Below are positions 59,026 through 64,000 of a DNA stretch of 64,000 nucleotides, in pieces. Origin of the DNA: Streptomyces sp. S.PB5 (GTDB lineage Bacteria; Actinomycetota; Actinomycetes; Streptomycetales; Streptomycetaceae); assembly GCF_030403745.1 (NCBI RefSeq), contig NZ_JAQMWP010000008.1:62001-126000 (forward strand), in the 5' to 3' direction. The translations under genes were made by a program, and so were the position numbers. The notes under the pieces are model-generated. The model did not search any database, was not told where the DNA came from, and saw only the letters and a program-made list of their open reading frames with translations. Position 1 is the first letter of the stretch. Each line of letters starts with the position of its first letter.

Positions 59026-59176
59026 GTCGTCTCCTGTCTTCCCTCTCGGGCTGTGTGTCGGGTTCGGTCCCGGCCGTCCGGCTATCGACTGTACGGCCAC
59101 GGGTGTGTTGTGGGCAGGCGCAACCGTAGTGATGTGCAGCGCTCTGTCCAGTGGTACGTGTGTGCGGGCCTGCGCC

Positions 59177-60190
59177 TCAGTGCTTGGCGGGCAGAAAGCC
59201 GACCTTGTCGTAGGCCTGCGCCAGCGTCTCCGCGGCGACGGCACGCGCCTTCTCCGCGCCCTTGGCCAGGATCGAGTCCAGCGTCTCCGGGTCGTCCAGG
59301 TACTGCTGGGTGCGCTCCCGGAACGGCGTCACGAACTCGACCATCACCTCGGCGAGGTCCGTCTTGAGCGCACCGTAGCCCTTGCCCTCGTACTTCTGCT
59401 CCAGTTCCGCGATTCCCGTACCCGTGAGGGTCGAGTAGATGGTGAGCAGGTTGCTGACACCGGGCTTGTTCTCGGCGTCGTAGCGGATGACGGTGTCCGT
59501 GTCGGTGACCGCGCTCTTGACCTTCTTGGCGGTGGCCTTCGGCTCGTCGAGGAGGTTGATCAGGCCCTTCGGCGTGGACGCCGACTTGCTCATCTTGATC
59601 GACGGGTCCTGGAGGTCGTAGATCTTCGCCGTCTCCTTGAGGATGTACGGCTTGGGGACCTCGAACGTCGTCCCGAACCGGCCGTTGAAGCGCTCGGCGA
59701 GGTCGCGGGTGAGCTCGATGTGCTGACGCTGGTCCTCGCCGACCGGGACCTCGTTGGCCTGGTAGAGCAGGATGTCGGCGACCTGGAGGATCGGGTACGT
59801 GAAGAGGCCGACGCTCGCGCGGTCGGCGCCCTGCTTGGCGGACTTGTCCTTGAACTGGGTCATGCGGGAGGCCTCGCCGAAGCCGGTGAGGCAGTTCATG
59901 ACCCAGGCGAGCTGGGCGTGCTCGGGGACATGGCTCTGGACGAACAGCGTGCAACGCTCGGGGTCGAGGCCGGCCGCGAGCAGCTGGGCGGCGGCGAGCC
60001 GGGTGTTGGCGCGCAGCTCGGCCGGGTCCTGCGGAATCGTGATCGCGTGCAGGTCGACGACCATGTAGAACGCGTCGTGGGACTCCTGCAGGGCCACCCA
60101 CTGGCGGACGGCGCCGAGGTAGTTGCCGAGGTGGAACGAGCCTGCGGTGGGCTGGATTCCGGAGAGCACGCGGGGACGATCAGAGGCCAT
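59177..60190 (-). CDS. trpS: tryptophanyl-tRNA synthetase
   Basis: This 337-residue class Ic synthetase is of typical bacterial length. SGIQPTAGSFHLGNYLGAVRQW contains the HIGH-type motif (HLGN), KMSKSASTPKG is the KMSKS loop, and AWVMNCLTGFGEASRMTQFKDKS and EVPVGEDQRQHIELTRDLAERFN are conserved TrpRS segments. ATG at 60190 was chosen; ATG at 60199 is also in frame. This genus often carries a second TrpRS elsewhere that confers indolmycin resistance; this one cannot be assigned as that type from sequence alone. Confidence 0.95.
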   Translation of the reverse strand: MASDRPRVLSGIQPTAGSFHLGNYLGAVRQWVALQESHDAFYMVVDLHAITIPQDPAELRANTRLAAAQLLAAGLDPERCTLFVQSHVPEHAQLAWVMNCLTGFGEASRMTQFKDKSAKQGADRASVGLFTYPILQVADILLYQANEVPVGEDQRQHIELTRDLAERFNGRFGTTFEVPKPYILKETAKIYDLQDPSIKMSKSASTPKGLINLLDEPKATAKKVKSAVTDTDTVIRYDAENKPGVSNLLTIYSTLTGTGIAELEQKYEGKGYGALKTDLAEVMVEFVTPFRERTQQYLDDPETLDSILAKGAEKARAVAAETLAQAYDKVGFLPAKH

Positions 60191-60279
60191 GCTCACCATT
60201 CTCTCAGGTGTCGGGGTCCGATCCGGAACTGGTCGGAAACAGATGGGAACCGATCCGTCTCCTGCGGTGTAACAAAGGT

Positions 60280-60882
60280 GTGAGAACGCGGGAGGGGGGC
60301 CGCATCGTCGATGAGGCCGCGGTGATCGCACGTGTACGCGCCGGGGAGCCGGAGGCGTACGCGGAGCTGGTGCGCGCCCATACGGGCATCGCGCTCCGGG
60401 CGGCCGCGGCACTCGGGGCGGGTGCGGACGCGGAGGACGTGGTGCAGCAGGCCTTCGTCAAGGCGTACTGCGCGTTGGGCAGGTTCAAGGACGGCGCGTC
60501 GTTCAAGCCGTGGCTGCTGTCGATCGTCGCCAATGAGACGAGGAACACAGTGCGTACGGCGGCGCGGCAGCGCACGCTCGCCGGCCGGGAGGCGGCCTTC
60601 GCGGAGGCCGAGCCGCTGATACCGGAATCGGCGGACCCGGCGGTGGCGACCCTGGAGACGGAGCGCCGCGCGGCCCTGCTGTCCGCCCTGGAGAAGCTGA
60701 GCGAGGAGCATCGCCTGGTCGTCACCTACCGCTATCTGCTGGAGATGGACGAGTCCGAGACGGCCCAGGCCCTGGGCTGGCCCCGGGGCACGGTGAAGTC
60801 CCGGCTGAACCGCGCCCTGCGGAAGCTGGGCAGGCTGCTGCCGGATTTTCAGCCTCGGGAAGGGGGTGATGAGCGTGAGTGA
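60280..60882 (+). CDS. ECF RNA polymerase sigma factor (third module)
   Basis: This ~200-residue sigma factor has region 2 (PEAYAELVRAHTGIALRAAAALGAGADAEDVVQQAFVKAY, FKPWLLSIVANETRNTVR) and region 4 (LSEEHRLVVTYRYLLEMDESETAQALGWPRGTVKSRLNRALRKL). It belongs to a different ECF branch from the two at 20-23 kb. The start is uncertain: GTG at 60280 keeps the whole of region 2 but has no ribosome site, and a strong GGGAGGGGGG inside the frame leads to no in-frame codon at the right distance. It overlaps the next gene. Confidence 0.9.
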   Translation: MRTREGGRIVDEAAVIARVRAGEPEAYAELVRAHTGIALRAAAALGAGADAEDVVQQAFVKAYCALGRFKDGASFKPWLLSIVANETRNTVRTAARQRTLAGREAAFAEAEPLIPESADPAVATLETERRAALLSALEKLSEEHRLVVTYRYLLEMDESETAQALGWPRGTVKSRLNRALRKLGRLLPDFQPREGGDERE

Positions 60883-61867
60883 GGGGCGAGAGCCGTACGG
60901 CGGTGAGGCCGGCCGTGGGCCGGAGGGCTCCGGTGGGCGGGGCCCGCGCGGGCGTGGTGCCGGCCGGGGTCCGGGTGGGCGAGGGCGCGACCGCGGGCGG
61001 GGGTCCGGGGGCGACGCCTCCCGGCTGCCGGACGAGCTGCGGGCGCTGGGCAGGTCGCTGGACGCGCCGGGGGCGGGCGGCGCCGGTGGTGCGGCGGACG
61101 GCTCCGAGACCATGGTCGAGCGGGTGCTGGGCCAGATCCTGGCGGAGCAGCTGCAGGTTCCCGTGGCCGAGCCCGGGGGCACCCGTGCGCGGCTGCGGGC
61201 GGTGCGCCGGTGGACGCGGCTGCGGTGGCGCTCGCTGACCGCGACGCTGTGCGGCCTGCTCACGGTGCTCGCGCTCACACCGCCGGTGCGGGCCGCGGTC
61301 TACGACTGGTTCGGCTTCGGCGGGGTCGAGGTGCGTTACGACCCGTCGGCGTCGCCCTCGCCTGATGCCGAGGTGCCCGGCTGCGGACGGTCCGTGTCCC
61401 TCGCCCAGGCCGAGCGCCGGGCAGGCTTCGAGCCGGTGGTGCCGGACGCGCTCGGCACCCCGGACGCGGTGTCGGTGTCCCGTGAGCGGCAGGGGCGGTT
61501 CCTGGTCAGCCTGTGCTGGCGGGAGCGGGGCGGCACGGTCCGGCTGGACGAGTTCGCGGCGGGCCTGGACATAGCGTTCGCGAAAACCGTGCGCGAGCAG
61601 CCGGAGTGGGTCTCCTTGGGCGACACCGCGTCGGACGTCGGCGGGCCGAACAGCACGGCGCTGTGGTTTCCGCGCCCCCACCTGCTGAGCTTCTGGCTGG
61701 TGGCGGCGGACGGGGAGCACTACACCCGCAAGGAGCGGACCGCCGGACCGACGCTGCTGTGGAGCCATGCCGTGGGCACCGAGGACGTGACGCTGCGGCT
61801 GGAGGGCGTGGCGTCGAAGGCGCGGGCGGTGGAGATCGCGAAGTCGCTGGAGAAGTCCGCCGATTAG
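60869..61867 (+). CDS. membrane protein co-encoded with ECF sigma, putative anti-sigma factor
   Basis: This ~332-residue protein has a Gly/Arg-rich low-complexity N-terminus (~1-50), a helical cytoplasmic part (LRALGRSLDAPG...VERVLGQILAEQLQVPV) and one transmembrane segment (WRSLTATLCGLLTVLALTPPVRAAVYDWFGF, ~122-150). An extracytoplasmic domain follows (LAQAERRAGFEPVVPDALGTPDAVSVSRE...ALWFPRPHLLSFWLVAADG), like DUF4367-type sensor domains. The start (ATG 60869) overlaps the sigma 3' end. The anti-sigma role is inferred from operon position and topology. Confidence 0.75.
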   Translation: MSVSEGREPYGGEAGRGPEGSGGRGPRGRGAGRGPGGRGRDRGRGSGGDASRLPDELRALGRSLDAPGAGGAGGAADGSETMVERVLGQILAEQLQVPVAEPGGTRARLRAVRRWTRLRWRSLTATLCGLLTVLALTPPVRAAVYDWFGFGGVEVRYDPSASPSPDAEVPGCGRSVSLAQAERRAGFEPVVPDALGTPDAVSVSRERQGRFLVSLCWRERGGTVRLDEFAAGLDIAFAKTVREQPEWVSLGDTASDVGGPNSTALWFPRPHLLSFWLVAADGEHYTRKERTAGPTLLWSHAVGTEDVTLRLEGVASKARAVEIAKSLEKSAD

Positions 61868-61974
61868 TGCGCGCCGGGTGGGAACCCCGCCGGGTCGAGC
61901 GGTGTACCAGAAGTGACAGACGGCTCGCGGGGACGGTGGCGGGCCTTACGGCATCGGCAGGTTGGGGGCTCGGG

Positions 61975-62730
61975 ATGCACAGGCAGGTGATCGGCCGGCG
62001 GCACGGCTGTCGTCGACTGGCGGCGGTGGCAGGGGTGTTGGCGGCGGCGCTCGGGCTCACGCTCGGGGGTGCCGGATCGGCTTCGGCGGGCGGGCCGACC
62101 AGCGTACTGATCGTCTCTCCGGGGAGTTCGGAGACGGAGGCGCTGTACTACTCCGACAAGGAGTACGGAGAGCTGCAGCAGCTGCTCGGCGAGCCCGCCC
62201 CGGCGAAGGGCGAGCGCGCACCGGAGGTCGAGCTCTTCCTCGGCCCGCAGATCAATGTGACCTGGATGGTGCACGACGTGTCGCCCTGGCGGGTCGACCG
62301 CGTCTACCCGGGCGGCGATTCCAAGGACGTCTGGATACACACGGCGGAGAACGTGGACGCGACGGCCAACGGCACCTGGCACCGCGCCGAACGGCCCGCC
62401 GCGCTCCGGAACCTCCTCACGGACCTGGGCGTGACGGGCACGGCCTCGGGCGACAGCGCCGTGGAGTATCCACCGCCGTGGGACACCTCCGGCTCGGATT
62501 CCGGGGCGACGGCCTCGGCACCTGCGGCCGCTGCGGCCCGGCAGTCCGGGGCGGGGGCAGCGTCGGGTGACGGCACCGACTGGTGGTGGGCGCTGCCGGG
62601 TCTCGCGGCCGGGGCGGTGCTGGCGCTGGTGCTGCGGCCGTTGGTGACACAGCTGCCGGAGGTGGTGCCGGCGCTGCGGCGGTGGAGGGTGCGGGAGCCG
62701 GGGCCACGGCAGGAACTGAGGGACGTATGA
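61975..62730 (+). CDS. secreted or type I membrane protein of the ECF operon
   Basis: This 251-residue protein has a signal peptide (GVLAAALGLTLGGAGSASA). The extracytoplasmic domain contains SVLIVSPGSSETEALYYSDKEYGELQQLLG and INVTWMVHDVSPWRVDRVYPG. A Ser/Ala linker, one helix (WWALPGLAAGAVLALVLRPLV) and a short basic tail end it. No enzyme motif was recognised. It lies 107 bp after the putative anti-sigma gene and its stop overlaps a small ORF (ATGA), so the four probably form one envelope-signalling operon. Confidence 0.78.
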   Translation: MHRQVIGRRHGCRRLAAVAGVLAAALGLTLGGAGSASAGGPTSVLIVSPGSSETEALYYSDKEYGELQQLLGEPAPAKGERAPEVELFLGPQINVTWMVHDVSPWRVDRVYPGGDSKDVWIHTAENVDATANGTWHRAERPAALRNLLTDLGVTGTASGDSAVEYPPPWDTSGSDSGATASAPAAAAARQSGAGAASGDGTDWWWALPGLAAGAVLALVLRPLVTQLPEVVPALRRWRVREPGPRQELRDV

Positions 62731-62861
62731 GGGCTTGCGTCCGGGGGGCGGTGGCCGGGCCGGTCGTCGGGTTCGCGGCCGGGTCGGCCGGGGAGCTGCT
62801 GATACGCCGCGCGGCGGTCCGGCAGGGAGCCGGACCGCCGCGCAAGGAGCCACGTCAGTAA
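62727..62861 (+). CDS. small 44-residue ORF coupled to 61975-62730
   Basis: ATG at 62727 overlaps the preceding stop by ATGA. The peptide (MRACVRGAVAGPVVGFAAGS...) has a short hydrophobic stretch and a basic Pro-rich tail. Its last third is encoded by a perfect hairpin (62809-62843) that is probably the operon terminator, so the tail may be incidental. It may be a real small membrane peptide; support is coupling and position only. Confidence 0.4.
   Translation: MRACVRGAVAGPVVGFAAGSAGELLIRRAAVRQGAGPPRKEPRQ
62809..62843 (+). terminator. 14-bp hairpin at the end of the third ECF operon
   Basis: GCGCGGCGGTCCGG (62809-62822) pairs perfectly with 62830-62843 across a 7-nt loop. It falls inside the small ORF and 70 bp before the convergent glyA stop. 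CGATCTTTGA is repeated just after it (62867, 62885). Confidence 0.75.
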
Positions 62862-62914
62862 CTCATCGATCTTTGAGAGTCGCCGATCTTTGACAACTCA
62901 ACAGAGCGTGTGTG

Positions 62915-64000
62915 TCAGCCGAGGTCGATCTCCGGGTACAGCGGGAAGCCCGCCACGAGGTCGGTCGCGCGGTGGGAGATCTCGTCCGCGACCTTGGGGT
63001 CGAGGATGTGCGCGGCCTTGGAGGGGGCGCCCGACTTGGTGGTGCCGGCCTCGGTCGTGGTGAGGACACGGTCGATGAGGCCGGCGACCTCGTCCATCTC
63101 GGCGGTGCCCAGGCCGCGGGTGGTGAGGGCGGGGGTGCCGATGCGGATGCCGGAGGTGTACCAGGCGCCGTTGGGGTCGGCCGGGATCGCGTTGCGGTTG
63201 GTGACGATGCCGGACTCCAGGAGGGCGGCCTCGGCCTGGCGGCCGGTGAGGCCGTAGGAGGTGGCGACGTCGATCAGGTTGAGGTGGTTGTCGGTGCCGC
63301 CGGTGACGAGGGATGCGCCGCGGCGCATCAGGCCCTCGGCCAGCGCGCGGGAGTTGTCGACGATGCGCTGGGCGTAGTCCTGGAACGCGGGCTGCCGGGC
63401 CTCGGCGAGGGCGACGGCCTTGGCGGCCATGACGTGCGGGAGCGGGCCGCCGAGGACCATCGGGCAGCCCCGGTCGACCTGGTCCTTGAGGGAGTCGTCG
63501 CACAGGACCATGCCGCCGCGCGGGCCGCGCAGCGACTTGTGGGTGGTGGTGGTGACGATCTGGGCGTGCGGAACCGGGTCGAAGTCACCGGTCAGCACCT
63601 TGCCCGCGACCAGGCCGGCGAAGTGCGCCATGTCCACCATCAGGGTCGCCCCGACCTCGTCGGCGATCTCGCGCATGAGGCGGAAGTTCACCAGGCGGGG
63701 GTAGGCGGAGTAGCCGGCGACGATGATGAGCGGCTTGAACTCACGGGCTGAGACCCGCAGCGCCTCGTAGTCGATCAGGCCGGTGGCCGGGTCGGTGCCG
63801 TAGGAGCGCTGGTCGAACATCTTGCCGGAGATGTTGGGGCGGAAGCCGTGGGTGAGGTGGCCACCGGCGTCCAGGGACATGCCGAGCATGCGCTGGTTGC
63901 CGAAGGCCTGGCGGAGCTCGGCCCAGTCGGCGTCGGTGAGGTCGTTGACCTGGCGGGCACCGGCCTTCTCCAGGAAGGGGACCTCGACCCGGTCGGCGAG
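62915..64000 (-). CDS. glyA: serine hydroxymethyltransferase, 5' end outside the window
   Basis: The visible 361 codons cover the C-terminal three quarters of SHMT. MSLDAGGHLTHGFRPNISGK, VDMAHFAGLVAG, the PLP-lysine segment VVTTTTHKSLRGPRGGMVL and GTDNHLNLIDV are diagnostic. The enzyme interconverts serine and glycine with tetrahydrofolate. The frame is open to position 64000 with no start in view; upstream text (EVPFLEKAGARQVNDLTDADWAELRQAFGNQRM) belongs to the longer actinobacterial SHMT type. The first internal Met at 63889 is not the start. Confidence 0.95.
   Translation of the reverse strand, partial: LADRVEVPFLEKAGARQVNDLTDADWAELRQAFGNQRMLGMSLDAGGHLTHGFRPNISGKMFDQRSYGTDPATGLIDYEALRVSAREFKPLIIVAGYSAYPRLVNFRLMREIADEVGATLMVDMAHFAGLVAGKVLTGDFDPVPHAQIVTTTTHKSLRGPRGGMVLCDDSLKDQVDRGCPMVLGGPLPHVMAAKAVALAEARQPAFQDYAQRIVDNSRALAEGLMRRGASLVTGGTDNHLNLIDVATSYGLTGRQAEAALLESGIVTNRNAIPADPNGAWYTSGIRIGTPALTTRGLGTAEMDEVAGLIDRVLTTTEAGTTKSGAPSKAAHILDPKVADEISHRATDLVAGFPLYPEIDLG

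Noticed and set aside
62867..62894. CGATCTTTGA direct repeat as an operator
   Set aside because: Only two short copies at the convergent end of two operons with no start nearby.
1..64000. tRNA, rRNA, CRISPR arrays and insertion sequences
   Set aside because: A scan by eye for T-loop text, CRISPR-like spaced repeats, transposase motifs and terminal inverted repeats found nothing convincing.

Overview
The window is about 64 kb of very GC-rich actinobacterial chromosome. Strong third-position G/C bias, GTG and TTG starts, hairpin terminators with little or no U-tract, and the gene content (sdhCDAB, several ECF sigma factors, secreted hexosaminidase, L,D- and D,D-peptidases, OHCU decarboxylase beside sdh) all point to Streptomyces. 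From memory, the order glyA - ECF operon - trpS - DPA genes - dacC-type peptidase - sdh - hexosaminidase - mutase follows the S. coelicolor SCO4837-SCO4870 neighbourhood; this was not checked against a database.

Layout. 1-7.5 kb: a truncated secreted RHS/SpvB-type protein and an upstream secreted LamG protein, one minus-strand unit. 7.8-13.9 kb: a surface-glycan block with a GT8-TPR-polysaccharide pyruvyltransferase fusion, a translationally coupled GT29 sialyltransferase-like enzyme, and divergent acyltransferase and methyltransferase genes. 13.9-18.0 kb: a TetR repressor and divergent FAD monooxygenase with two perfect operators, a Uma2 remnant, and a methylmalonyl-CoA-type mutase. 18-23 kb: a lipoprotein L,D-transpeptidase behind phased repeats, then two tandem paralogous ECF sigma/membrane-partner pairs. 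23-32 kb: a PGRP amidase with FG-GAP repeats flanked by two paralogous small genes, several hypotheticals, a DUF4328 membrane protein and a GH20 hexosaminidase.

32-36.1 kb: OHCU decarboxylase and the complete succinate dehydrogenase operon sdhC-D-A-B with a terminator. 36.2-41.6 kb: accessory hypotheticals, a secreted protein, an M48 protease and a decayed gene pair. 41.7-48.5 kb: a VOC protein, a TetR regulator, an MMPL exporter with an extra C-terminal domain, and a divergent two-component system. 48.6-54.4 kb: an orphan family 5 solute-binding protein, a metallophosphoesterase, a D,D-carboxypeptidase and a YihY-family protein.

54.4-58.4 kb holds a complete set of genes resembling mycobacterial decaprenylphosphoryl-arabinose synthesis (UbiA-type phosphoribosyltransferase, PAP2 phosphatase, DprE1-like oxidase, DprE2-like reductase), with the C-terminal relic of a GtrA-family gene. 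59-64 kb: 2H phosphoesterase, trpS, a third ECF sigma/membrane-partner operon, and the 3' part of glyA, which leaves the window.

The least ordinary parts are the glycan block, the DPA-like pathway with alanine at the benzothiazinone-target cysteine position, the duplicated ECF modules sharing an extracytoplasmic two-cysteine motif, and the helically phased repeats before the L,D-transpeptidase. Long open frames on the opposite strand of most genes are GC-bias shadows and are omitted.
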